Shown here piece after piece: positions 21,916 through 32,793 of a stretch of DNA of 64,000 nucleotides. The first letter of the stretch is position 1. Each line of letters begins with the position of its first letter. Position numbers and translations under genes: made by a program. Origin of the DNA: Opisthorchis felineus (taxonomy: Eukaryota > Platyhelminthes > Trematoda > Opisthorchiida > Opisthorchiidae); assembly GCA_004794785.1 (NCBI GenBank), contig SJOL01005866.1, positions 246,827 through 310,826 on the forward strand. The letters are read 5' to 3'. Under the pieces are notes generated by a model. The model was not told the DNA's origin, ran no database searches, and was given only the letters and a program-made list of their open reading frames with translations.

Positions 21916-22743
21916 ATTTATGTTTAATGGTATAGCTTAGCCAACTACATTCCTGTGATAGAGGATTCTTAAGACGGTCAGGCGTACCAGTCGAAAGGAG
22001 AATAGGAGAGCGCTTCTTGAAACATCAAAACCTTGCTGTTCTCCCCTAAATAAACTAGCTGACACAGTTATCACATTAACCTGGCAATTCGGTCGTCCCA
22101 TTAGGGGCCTCTTACCAATAAACGAGTCACTTTAATCAAGCGGGCAATCTTTATTGCAGGACCCAACTGTGTTTGTTATGTTATACTGTCTACTAATGAA
22201 TAACTGCGGAAAGCAAACTGTGTGTACATACAGGTATTCTTCTGACTTCAGCCGATACTCTGCTTACCTTTCTATAAACAGCTCCCCACTGGGGGAGCTG
22301 TTTGTGCTGAATTATCTGGTACGCGTTAGCCTATCTTTAGTCTGGTGACCACTGAAGCTTACCGTAATCTGCCGGGTTCTCGGAATGAGCATATGGAGGT
22401 TTAGACGTATCAAAATGATTGGTTGGTTATTGTCAGTTACATTCTATATACACTCTTTCCTTTGCAGTAGGAGGAAGGGGTAATATATAGTTTTTATGGG
22501 TTTATGTTTGTGAAGCATAAGTATCATTGTTGATTTCGTTGTCTGTGATGGTGATTCTAGTGACTGGTGAGGAAACGTGTATCACAGCAACTGAGTCTGG
22601 CCACTTTCTACATATTACCTGTGAGTACTTTGCTTGCCAAATGTGTGCTGATGGATGAATGTTTACAAGCCTAGAGATAAGTCTCACTCTTGCATCTGGA
22701 CTGGCTGCTCACGACGGTTTCTCATATGGTATTTTGATAGTAT
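21916..22743. other. Intron stretch, no gene seen
   Basis: Inferred REPS intron. No exon or domain was found. It contains the strong hairpin at 22276-22303. A stretch at 22508-22556 weakly resembles the RTE 3'-end core (GTGAAGCAT...GTGATGGTGATT) and may be a decayed ultrashort copy. Confidence 0.4.
22276..22303. repeat. Perfect 12-bp stem, 4-nt loop hairpin
   Basis: AAACAGCTCCCC (22276-22287) is the exact reverse complement of GGGGAGCTGTTT (22292-22303), separated by four bases. It lies in intron sequence with no recognised element around it. A chance 12-bp stem with such a short loop is unlikely but not impossible in 64 kb. Confidence 0.8.
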
Positions 22744-23165
22744 GTGCTCAAGTTTAGAAGACGGGATCTTTGCCCGGTAGAGGTTACATTTACTCTAGAA
22801 CAATGTCATACGTTCAAACGGCCACCAGTTTTTGTGTTCTTGGATTTCCAAGGCGCATTTGACTCTTCCTACCCATCTGTTCTCTTTGATGTGGTTGGTC
22901 CGCAAGGAAGGCTTCGGGGATTTTTGAGTACAAAGACGTATATGCGAAAACGATACCCACTGTTTCCATTCCCATTCATTTTCCTAATTAACGAGATGAG
23001 GAAACGAATCCTGAGGTTCAGATAGCTGGTGACTAAAATCTTGTCGATACGGAACATGTATATGACATCGTTCTCGTCTTCAAAAAAGAAAAATAAGCAA
23101 CAGTTGTTTTTGAATTAACTGACCAAAGTCTTTGACATGCGCTTTTCACCCACCAAGTGGAGCTC
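22744..23165 (+). mobile_element. RTE-type LINE fragment with RT motif A
   Basis: The + strand frame 22744-23025 reads FTLEQCHTFKRPPVFVFLDF then QGAFDSS (RT motif A), followed by a region matching the FLFNFIIDEIMRR block (FIFLINEMRKR). A thumb start (FDMRFSPTKW) follows near 23133-23162. The SINE at 23170 follows directly, and I see no RTE sequence beyond it. Confidence 0.75.
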
Positions 23166-23169
23166 AGGG

Positions 23170-23355
23170 TGCGAGATGGCTCAGTGGCTAGAGCGCAAAT
23201 TTACTGACTGGAAGGTCCGTGGTTCAAACCCGACCTCTGCATCTCGACTTCTCCTGTCTAGGCTTGGGCAACCTGGCGGCATCTCAGCCCTCGTACTTCC
23301 TTTCCGGGGGCATGGCAGCTAGACACCAAAAGAGTGTTGCAGCTGAACGATTTTG
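23170..23355 (+). mobile_element. tRNA-derived SINE copy
   Basis: The head GCGAGATGGCTCAGTGGCTA, the B box (GGTTCAAACCC, one change), the body and the tail (CAGCTGAACGATTTTG) are all present on the + strand. No convincing target duplication was found. Confidence 0.85.
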
Positions 23356-23952
23356 TTTCAGGAACGCGTGCGACTCTTCCGTCCTATTTTCTCAACAGCA
23401 TGAGCTGACCTTTCACGTTGCATGCGTTGCACTAATAAATCGTCCTCCATGTTGGGTTCAATTGCCGTTCAGTATTGTCGGCACTCTGGCAGTGCCAACC
23501 AGTATTGCCGATTGCATCCGAGGGCCGCGCGTGCAGTCGTCACCATCCTATACCATCGCACTGCATAATTTGTCTCACCTACGCGCCGTCGAAACGTTTA
23601 GGTGGGTATTACAGCGAGAAACCCCAAAATAACCTGTTTTGAAGTGAAGCGTTGAGGCATATACACTCGAAGCCTTGTAATTTAAAAGTACACTTTCTCA
23701 GACTTTACAAGTTTGTGAGGGTGTTTGGTAGAGCATCTGACCAAATATTGTTACAAGCCAGTGTATCAGTGTGGTATCAATGTGTACGTGCATACCAGTG
23801 TTCATCCTATTTTGGTGAACAGTGTTTGTCAGTCAAGGCTTGTATGCGTGCTCAACAACGTAAGACAGCACCCTGAATGGTAAAGCGAGGAACAATACGT
23901 GATAAATGCAATGAAGCAATTAATTGCGCAACCACTATGAAGCAGCAAAAAA
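23356..23952. other. Intron stretch, no gene seen
   Basis: Inferred REPS intron. The frames 23219-23632 and 23652-23876 are open but the first is partly SINE translation. Nothing is recognised. Confidence 0.35.
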
Positions 23953-24136
23953 GAGCGATAGTTCAGCTGTAACACCTTTTCGGTGCATAGCTGCCATGCC
24001 ACCCGAGAGAGGCACGGGGGCTGACATACTGCCAGGTTACCCAGACCTATACAGGAGCAGTCCATTTGCCGAGGTTGGATTCGAACCACGGACCTTCCAA
24101 ACGGCGGGTTCGCGCCTCAATCGCTGAGCTATCTCT
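23953..24136 (-). mobile_element. tRNA-derived SINE, diverged copy
   Basis: On the - strand the head (GAGATAGCTCAGCGATTGAG), the B box (GGTTCGAATCC) and the body are recognisable but more diverged than in the other copies. It ends about 160 bp before the REPS exon at 24297. Confidence 0.78.
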
Positions 24137-24296
24137 AGAAGCCAGTTTGAGGTGAACCGGCCGCATCGCACGCCACCCAGTTACCCTACACTTATACAAC
24201 ACATGGCGGAGCTCCAATTTTTCCTCACACTTATGCAGCCGGGTGTTTTTGCTACTTACTGGACTTATGTTAACAGACAACTTTTTCGGTTTTCAG

Positions 24297-24632
24297 GTCT
24301 TTTAACAAAGGAGCATGTTGAGCGGACGGATCCGTACGGTGTTCTCCAAAAAGGGGCAATGCAATCAAACGATTCCTTCAGTCCTCATCGATCTCATTTT
24401 CACAAACGTCGCGAACACTATGTAAATCGAAGTTCTTCATCGGTCAGTTCAGGCTCGGTGTCAACATCCACCTTGAACTCCAATACAAGCACATCTGACG
24501 GTACTGTGTGGCACGCCTTCGACGACGGTACAGTAATAAAACATGTGACGCCAGAGTGGGTGTATCGCAACTTAGAACACAGGCCCAAAAATCGGGCGAT
24601 TTCACCGATTGTCACCTCCCCAGTGCATACTC
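24297..24632 (+). CDS. reps1: REPS-like protein, Ser/Thr-rich linker exon (exon 5)
   Basis: A 336-nt exon between a strong acceptor (TTTTTCGGTTTTCAG) and a consensus donor (C/GTGAGT). It enters with two bases and leaves in phase 1, which joins the exons at 17952 and 26382 without a break. The peptide has a Ser-rich tract (NRSSSSVSSGSVSTSTLNSN) and then WHAFDDGTVIKHVTPEWVYR and SPIVTSP. The position and composition fit the long unstructured region between the two EH domains in REPS1, which in mammals carries many phosphorylation sites. The host assignment is inferred from phase and neighbours. Confidence 0.68.
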
Positions 24633-26381
24633 GTGAGTTTGCCCAACAGCGCCATGATGCTATGTACCCTTTAGTGGGATTTGTGTGTTCATTCCTTTTC
24701 GGCACATTGCCTAACTCTGTTCGGATGACTGGTTTTCAGCAGTACGACCTCAGTTCCCACTATACAGCAGCGACAACTTCGAATGTCCCTGTCTTGATAC
24801 ATTTTTTCGCGTTTATTTTAAGTTGTGTGAGATAAACGAACTACTTGACCGTTAAGTAATGCACTCCCCATGTCACTCTTACTGGTCACTGTGTGATACA
24901 AATGTTTCAGTTACACAAAGATACTTCGGCTCGAATTTTAGGAAATGACGACGAAATATGTTCGGCTTTCTGATGTTCACTGCGCCTTTTTTCGGGCAAG
25001 CAGAAGCATAGATATAATGATGTTACCGATCACCAACCCTCTAGTGAGCGCCCCTGAGTTTACACTAACATATTTTGAGGCTAGCGGATTTTTTTCCAAA
25101 TAATCTGCTGGTTGCTGTAGCTTATGATTATATTTGAAAATGCGAGATAGAGAAAAAACACGTCACGTGGCCTTACTCAAGTGTCTAGTAACGAATGTGC
25201 ACATTTAGCTTTCAAGTCTCAGCTGGTGTTCGACCTGACAACCTACTCGATCTATCCCGACAACTAGGCTAATTCGGCTCGGAAGATCCGTTCAGGTGAT
25301 GCGTTGCTGGACAAACCGACAGCAGTACGGGATATATTATTATTTCTAGAGAGATTTATTGAAGAGGATATCTGGCAACCATCCCAAAAACTGCACAAAG
25401 AAAGACTGATTTCCTAGCCTGTCTATCAAAGGAAATTCATCACCATAAGAAATATCTTCAATCCTGCTCATATGTTTCCTTCATTGAAATGTCACCCGTC
25501 TGGAGCTTACGGGAAATAGTTGGAACCATCAGCATCAGAATGAGTGTACCCAGTTTGTGCAAACAGACAAGATTCTCTGCAACACTCCAGCTCGACTGGC
25601 CCAGTAGTCACCACAGAACGAGTCAGTTGTCAGCTGAGACACCATGTGGGACTTGGCGGAAAAATGTGTCCTTTGAGTAAGGCCAAGTGACATTTTCTGT
25701 CTTTTCTCTCCTTCTCCCCCCTCTCGAGTTTTGCGTATCTGTACTCCATTTTTCGTATACAATGATTATCTGAAGCAGCCAGCTGATTACTATTCGAGGA
25801 TGATTTACTAGCCTCAAAAGTCTTAGTCACAATGACGTAATAGGTATTTTCAGAACATGACCCTGTTTACTTTGCTTGCCACAATTTACCTGAAGCGATA
25901 TCAAACTGTAGTCTTGTGACTACAGCGGCTAGTACTCTGAAGGTAATGTGTTAGTCACCACCATACCAGAATACTCTCGCTATTTTGCATATTGTCCATT
26001 TTTTACTGCAGTTCTATCGAAACAGACAACTCAACTCACATAAAGGTTCCAGATGTAGGATTTCGTGATCTGAATGAGTCAGTCTGCTTTTCATCTAAGT
26101 TTGCAGCACTGTTTTCTAGAACCGGGAATAGCTATACTACTAGTTCAGACAACTTCAAACTGTAACGTATTTTTATTGCCTTGTGTGTAGGCTGGTCTCT
26201 GTGCAACTCTGACTGGTCATAAGTATGGGTTTGGTAACAACCCAGTAATTCATCTCGGAGGTCGACTTTAGAACAAGGTTCTTGTTCTCGCGAATACCTG
26301 GTATCGAGGTAATGGTGTTTCTCCAAGTTTGCCCAATGTCCTTCCACTGGTTCCACTTATTTTATTTGTATGCCTCGTCAG
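24633..26381. other. REPS intron, no element recognised
   Basis: A 1.75-kb interval between two well-supported REPS exons. A CT-rich block lies near 25690-25730. Short frames on both strands have no recognisable content. No SINE or RTE copy was found here. Confidence 0.5.
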
Positions 26382-26721
26382 CCCCATCGTCTGATATTGA
26401 CAATACAGATTATGAGGTCAGACTCAAGCGCAGTTCGCGGTCAAAGAGTACCGGAGTCGGACCCTGTGGAACGAAATCTCACACAAATTACACTATGAAC
26501 GGAACACAACGAGTTCCAACTGAGCCGAAGCAAGAGCATCATCAACGCTGGCTCAGTTTGTTTACTTTGCATCCGAAACGAGAGGTCGAATATGCGAATC
26601 AATTTGAAAATCTGTTTCCAGATGGCAAAACAACTAACACTCAGCGAGCCTCTTTTTCGGATATTCAGCAGCTGTTTATGACACAATTTCGGGTATCTCC
26701 TGAGGATTTGAAGCAAATTTG
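26382..26721 (+). CDS. reps1: REPS-like protein, exon 6: first half of second EH domain
   Basis: The exon enters with two bases after TGCCTCGTCAG and ends in phase 2 inside a Trp codon (TTTG/GTAGGT). Its first 60 or so residues are a basic, unstructured linker (RLKRSSRSKSTG). From about residue 74 it reads REVEYANQFENLFPD then IQQLFMTQFRVSPEDLKQIW, the first two helices of an EH domain; REPS1 has YYVNQFK...QPD at the same place. The second half of the domain is in the exon at 32561, 5.8 kb away. The W at the exon end is the conserved EH tryptophan. Confidence 0.83.
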
Positions 26722-26762
26722 GTAGGTCTCCTCATTCTCTAGTGGTAAAAATTTTGTCCTAG

Positions 26763-26808
26763 CATCAGTGTCGAACACTAATGTCATGCTGTCGGTGATG
26801 ATGATGCG
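26763..26808 (+). mobile_element. Ultrashort RTE 3'-end copy
   Basis: AGCATCAGTGTCGAACACTA followed by a short stretch and three GAT triplets. It matches the core seen at 5787 and 10023. It lies 40 bp inside the intron after the exon ending at 26721. No clear target duplication was found. Confidence 0.6.
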
Positions 26809-28461
26809 ATACCTTGTTCCAAGTGCCGCTTTATGTTCATGTCAAAACATTCCATCTTACGTCACTTGATTAATTTTTCCAGACGTTTCTCAGCGGAGTT
26901 TTTTTCACTTTTTCATGAGATTAACACTGGTGGGACTTCATGTTTTTACGGTTTGTAGTTCTTCGTTATTCCGCAAACTGCATCCTGTCCACAGACATTC
27001 AGTATAACGTGCAGATATCTTTACTGGAACCAACGAATGTAGCGGTTAACATCCCCACTACTCGACCAAAATACCCAGGGGATAAACAACAGTTGGTATA
27101 CCTGACAAAACGTTTAGCACAATACCAAGAGGATATTAGCATCTATCTGGTCGTTTATTTCATTTGACTTTGATTGGAGTTCTACTCTGTCATCTCACAA
27201 CGACCAGCTTGTGCTCTTAAATTACGGGTTTTGAAGAGAGTATCATACCACAGCATGTTCGTTATATGTCCCAATCGATTGCTTCAACCCAGTTTACTGT
27301 GCACTTTCTCGTCTTGCTGCCCAGCCCGCCTCAGCTAGACAGCAATGGAATATGGCGTAGGATAGAATGCAGCCATCTACATTACCAGGAATGAAGGCCT
27401 TAGTACTCGACTCTCAGTGCAACTATTCGTACTGCTGCGGAAACGAAAGTAAATGGGATCCATAAAAATCCAAGGAATACACCTACCTGAATGCCACAAA
27501 AGGGTGAAGCCAGTAGTAGGCCGTCAACTTTTAATCAATTTCATAATTGGTGTCATGTTTCACGTCCATCAAGTTTGGTCACTGAGTAAAACATGAGTTT
27601 CGTAGTCCTGTGCCTAACCGGAACAGGATGCTTTTGGATTTTCTTATTGTAAGTTATCCACTATGGTTGAACACCCCGCTCTTCGTGTGGATTGACAGTT
27701 GTCATGTCAACTGTAATGTTAACCCCTCGGCGAAGTGTGGTTAAACCGTGACTTGTTTTCAATTGCCACTAGCAGCGATTTTAAAGGCATTATGATGCAA
27801 GAAGTTTCCATAGTCCAGACAGGCACAAGTATCTAGTATTTGTGAACGCTGACGTTCGACTCATATGAAAAATCCACGCAATTTTTAATGACGTAAGGCG
27901 CCAAGCGTAGTGCGTCACTTCTCAAGCTGTAGAATGCGAGATTTAATCCATCTCTTCCGAGGTCAACACCATCTAGATCAATCCAGGAAGTTTATAGGCG
28001 GTATAATCCATCAAAACGTCATTTCTCCGTGTTTTTAGCTGAATGTTGGTTAAGGTGAACGTGTCCGTGCCTGATGCAAACGGTGACCGACGGAATGCCA
28101 TCAACGGAATAGTAATCACCTGTGAAGAACGGGAAGAAGCGCATCTTAACTGGTATAATAGTGGCTCATCTCACCCAGTTTACCGATTATTTTTGTCAGT
28201 CTTATTCGATATACCCGTTTATTCCGGTAATGGAATCATAGCTTGCAAGTACCTTTCAAAGCAACCCCCAGCATCCGATTCACCCATCCAGTTCACCTGT
28301 TTAACATGCGCGTGTACCTTTAGACAGCACCACCCGCTTTGGTGCTCCGGAGAGCATGTTGGCTGGTATTACTTACTGGGGTTTCTCATTCTAGGCTTCA
28401 TCTCTATGTATGTTTGTGCAGGCCCACAGTCTACCCGAAACGGAATCCATCGGTTCCAGCG

Positions 28462-28637
28462 CGAGACAGCTCACTGGTTAAGGCGCGAACTTACTTACCT
28501 GAAGGCATGTAGTTCGAACCCGACTTCTGCGTCTCGACTGCTCCTGTCTAGGCTTGAGCAACCTGGTAGTATCTCAGCCCTCGTTCTTCCTTCGGGTGAC
28601 ATGGCAGTTGGGCACTGAAAGGTCGCTACGGCTGAAC
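28462..28637 (+). mobile_element. tRNA-derived SINE copy
   Basis: Head GCGAGACAGCTCACTGGTTA, B box AGTTCGAACCC, the body (GTCTAGGCTTGAGCAACCTG) and the tail (GCTACGGCTGAACC) are present on the + strand with moderate divergence. Confidence 0.8.
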
Positions 28638-29489
28638 CAACTACCTAGTGGTTCCGATTCATCTCTGGAAGTTACCACTCTGGATACTTCTTGGTTTCAA
28701 GCTTGCACTGGTTCTAGGAATAACCTGTGATCACCATTATGCAGGCTAAACTAATTATTGGCCAGTGCTGACTGCCCATTTTTGTGTGTGTACATCAGGT
28801 GCGGTTCCAGCTACCCTCTGCGTACACTGGGTTTCAGCTGTTTAGGTATCTCCATTTAATGTGACACTTATAAGCCTTCAATTGGGTATGCTGTGGATTT
28901 TACAGCCGATCCATCTGGTTCACTTTCCGGCCTTATTGTATCGGTTTTACACCAGGTAAAGGACGTTCATTTAGATTAAGAACACATGGTTTGATCGAAA
29001 TCTCAGTAAACACACCTTACTCAATTCATCCAGTTTTAACAGTTTACTGTTACGTTAAACTATTAATGCCATGGATAGTGACCATACAGTGTCCTGCCAC
29101 ATGATCTAAAAACATGGCTTTCTTTTCAATGATCCCAATTCATTCCTCTTCCTGAAACAATCACCAAAAATATCTCCCCTGAGCGGGCCTACAAGAGAGT
29201 AACCTAAAATAGTCGCTTCTGGGGCGCACATCTGTTTAGGGTATTGAACTTAGGGTCTGCATATTTAACATGCATAGTACGTGCGCCAGCCAACTCAACC
29301 TGCTCTGACTTATCACCGTGGACGCACCATTCCGTTGCGTACGCCCCGCAGCCAGCTACCTTTCGCTAGGATTCGCAGACACCGGTGAGCAAAGTATGAA
29401 ATTGTTTAAAGTCCTCGGATCAGATTGGCCAAGTTCGGTAAACATAAAGGAAAACCGTCCTTGTAATTGCCTTTTATGGATTAAACATT

Positions 29490-29720
29490 TTTGACGCAAT
29501 CAGCAAATCACTTGGACGTGCGTTTCTCGTGGCCTGATAATGCGCGCATTTGTTGCTGAACAACCACGGTTTATGTAGCTACAAAGGTATGTGCACCAAT
29601 CTACGAGCTCAAGTTGCTCCTTCTCAAGTTTCGGAGATACACTGGAGATTGCAAAACCCTGGACGAAGACTTTACATTTTGTAGGTGCAAACCGCATACC
29701 CACGCAAATGGCTGAGGCTG
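29490..29720 (-). mobile_element. RTE-type LINE scrap (start of thumb region)
   Basis: The - strand frame contains GMRFAPTKCKVFVQ and then LELVDWCTYLCSYINRG, which matches the RTE pattern GMRFAP-KCKVLLQ...VVD-FVYLGSCIS. Only this short piece is recognisable. Confidence 0.65.
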
Positions 29721-30449
29721 TTGAGTCATGTCTCCAAACAGGATCACTCAGGAAAACCCGAACTCCCTCTACCTTCTAGGTCAGACTGCTAAGACACAGG
29801 CTAGGACTGTAGATTACGAAATAACCACTGCGTCTTTCGCAGCCTTTTGCGTCCGACCTTCTGGTCAAAGGTGCAGAACGGGCTCCCTAAAGTTTCTTTC
29901 GGCATCAGCAACCGGCAAGTATTATTCGCCCTTACAGCTCTTAATTCTTTAAATTCATCGATCATCACCCACAACTTATTCTACCGTTTATTCAAGTATT
30001 ACTAGGCCGTTTTTCAGCCACCTAATATTTGTTCCAGCAGGACTAACAGAAAAAGCACTTTGACAAGTCCGAAGCCATTGGCTTCAACGCGTAGGCTCTC
30101 CGATTTCTCCACCCTGAGTGTTACTAAATGATTCGGCGTCGTTATGCTATTTCCTGTCACCGGTGGACAAAAATCATATCAACTTGGACCAGCAGTCTAG
30201 CGCTGGTAAACTGAGCTGGAACAAGTTAGTTTACAGACGAGGATATTTCACAAACTGCTCACAATTTCGGTTCAAGTAGGACGTAAGGTTGACAGTAACT
30301 CTGAGACTGAGTCTGCCTGTTATGCCGCTCGTGGGCTGTCGAAGAGTATTCAGCAACCTTATAAGTAGTGTCCCTTCAAGGGAATATACTGCGACATCTC
30401 GAGTATCGTACGGACTAAAACTTGGCGGCGGTTGTGTAGTACATTCTGT

Positions 30450-30535
30450 TGAAGAATGTCATAAATAACAGATTCAGCTAGGATTCAGTTGAGTCTCCCG
30501 TTAAACCCTAATCAGTGTGCAAATGAGTGTATTTC
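30450..30535 (+). repeat. Unclassified dispersed repeat, copy 2
   Basis: Shares with 20439-20538 and 44225-44310 the blocks CATAAA, AGATTCAGCT, GAGTCTCCCGTTAAA and GTGTGCAAATGAGTGTA in the same order and spacing. Confidence 0.6.
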
Positions 30536-32560
30536 GTGAACGGGGTTCCGTTTGGCTTTTCTAGAGTGGCACACTGGTTTCGGAAGGTTGAGTTGGCACT
30601 TGGTTTTTGTCAAAACCGCTACTGTTTAGTGTTGCAAAGCTAACTTTGACAGGTCGAAAAGGAAACTCACAGACGGCCTGCGTAGACCAGTATAATATGG
30701 GCATCCTGATCAAACTACAGCTTCAAAATGCCGCACTCAATAATGCCGATGGGAGTTAGCAGGGAGTTAGTTCGCAAACATGCAATGTTTTCAGAAGTAT
30801 TTGAAAGGGCGATGCAGAGGTTTCAGGAACTGCTGGCATTACGGATCATTGAGACAATCAATCCAGGCCTGACCCTTTTTTAGGAAGTCAAATCGCGCAA
30901 CAGGGTGGTTAATTTTCAATCAAGTGGAAAAGGTTGGTAAATATGTTCACTCACCTTGCTTGTCTGCACACTTAGCACGCATCCGGGTGTTATACCGACA
31001 ATTTAAACCGTCTGGATGCATGAAGCCCTAGTTTGGACACATTGCTTTCGAGTGGAGTGATATGATATCCCGTGAAACTAGCACCCAGCCCTACCTTGTT
31101 GCAATAATGCTGCCACGATATGATAAATTTTTCTAATGGCAGAAGCAACCACCCAGAAGTATATCGGACACGGCAGTGATGTCTACAATAGGCTTGGCTG
31201 GTGTGAAAAGACGGTTCGCAGTGCACTTTAAGGTGGTCTAAGTGAGGGAGCTACCTTCCAAGTGAAGTGATCCGGTCTTTTACTCTGTTTTGTGTGTGGA
31301 TGATTACAGTAATCTTGTTCCGCCGGCTGTTTTTTGGATGTCCTAACTATCTTCAATGCTTCTTTCTGATATGTATGGGTGTATTGTAGGAGAATAGTTC
31401 CTCAATGGGGAGCAGCTTTCTACCGTTCCCAATGAGTGGTCTTTTTTTAGAGGACCGTTCTGTTTACCGAGATCTTATTAATTGCCGCTGTTTTCTTCGT
31501 TATATTAAAGTATGAAATAATATTATACCATGTGCTACTGTGTATTACTATGTGTAATATGACATATAATATTGTATGATATAAAATATATAGTATGTTT
31601 CTCGTTTCTTTGCTCTCGTCTGAATTTTGCTGAGATAGGAGGGAAAAAGCAGCTTGTTCATTATGACGTGGATGATGGGCTTACGACTCGTAAACAAGCT
31701 CCATTATGATACACTAGTGTGTCGTAGTCATGAATATACATGACTACCGAAAAGATTCATCGCACGCGGAATCCGTTTAAAGCTCGACTAAAATCCCATT
31801 ATCCAGGTGCAGAAAGCTTCGATGTGGCTCTTATAAATCAGCTCTACCACAAAAATACCATTCCAGATATGCATTTGGATACTCTCGAATGTGCCTTATT
31901 AAAGGGAGGGGTACCGTGGTATGTTTTGTGGTCTGACATGCTAGGACATGAATAGCTGAAGCGTATTTTCCAGATATAGCCGCACTACCTGTCAACGGTG
32001 TCTTCTACCTTTGGTGTGGGCTCCGCTCATCAGATTTTCTGTTTAATCTTCATTTTTTTATTGCCATGCCTAAATTGCTGACTATTCCCTCTATGTTCGT
32101 ATGGGTTTACCACTAGTGTATTCACACTGATGACGCTGTGGATGCCTGACTTTTCTCACAGGACCTATATCCGCTTGCACATTTCGTGATCTAAGGTCAT
32201 GAAACAGAGTTAAAAACAGCTGGGGCTATGGGCTGAAGGTGCATTCGGTGCATGTGGAGTGTATGAAGCCGCTGACGTAATAGGCACTCTTTGGGTTCTG
32301 TTGATGCGGCTCTGTGAGCACACAAATGACGTGTTACCAAACCTTGAACTATGACAGTTGCCGTTTCTCTTAGTTTTATGTGGGAACTTCCGTCTTGTCA
32401 CATGCGTTAATGCCACTATGTCATCATTGCTGCTGGCGTTAATTCTGCATGTTTCTCATTTAGACCACCAGGGTCCTCGCTGTCCCGCGTTTTTTAATGG
32501 ATCTCGCTTACGTTGCCCCTAAATCCACGGTGTCTTCACTTTCTCATGTTTTCCCATTAG

Positions 32561-32793
32561 GCGTCTGGCTGACCTCGATCGTGACAGTTACCTAAACAAG
32601 GCTGAGTTCTGTCTCGCCTCCCATCTCGCCCACTTGCATGGAAACAAGGGCTTATCAATCAATGATGCGGTCTCCGCCACAGCTTCCTACATCGCCAAGC
32701 ACCTGTCGGGTGTGCCAAACTCTAGTTCCCACACAGCGCGCTCCTTTATCTCCAACGCCCTTTCGCACCGTAGTTTCGCCCACAAACCAGCTA
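32561..32793 (+). CDS. reps1: REPS-like protein, exon 7: second half of second EH domain
   Basis: After a pyrimidine-rich acceptor (TGTTTTCCCATTAG) the first base completes the Trp codon from 26721, giving W then RLADLDRDSYLNKAEFCLAS. This is the EF-hand loop and last helix of an EH domain, followed by HLAHLHGNKGLSI; REPS1 has the corresponding W-ELSD-D-DG-LTL-EFC-AFHL pattern. The loop DLDRDSYLNKAE keeps the calcium-ligand positions 1, 3, 5, 9 and 12. The remainder is Ser/His-rich linker. The exon ends in phase 1 at a consensus donor (A/GTGAGT). With the 26382 exon this is the strongest evidence for the gene's identity. Confidence 0.85.

Larger units (their letters stand above)
26722..32560. 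other. 5.8-kb REPS intron inside the second EH domain
   Basis: The intron splits a Trp codon. It holds an ultrashort RTE tail (26763-26808), a SINE (28462-28637), an RTE scrap (29490-29720) and a dispersed repeat (30450-30535). A 140-codon open frame (28043 to about 28460, + strand, with a hydrophobic stretch GWYYLLGFLILGF) and a 71-codon frame (31740-31955) match nothing I know. A very AT-rich tract lies at 31500-31605. No other feature is seen. Confidence 0.5.

Noticed and set aside
26883..26950. Peptide SAEFFSLFHEINTGG looked like the second half of EH2
   Set aside because: Joining it to the exon ending at 26721 makes a TGA stop, and the loop segment is missing. The exon at 32561 completes the Trp codon and the EF-hand loop exactly, so the match at 26883 is chance.
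28043..28618. 191-codon open frame as a gene
   Set aside because: Its last 50 codons are SINE sequence, it has no recognisable domain, and it lies in an intron between two halves of one EH domain.
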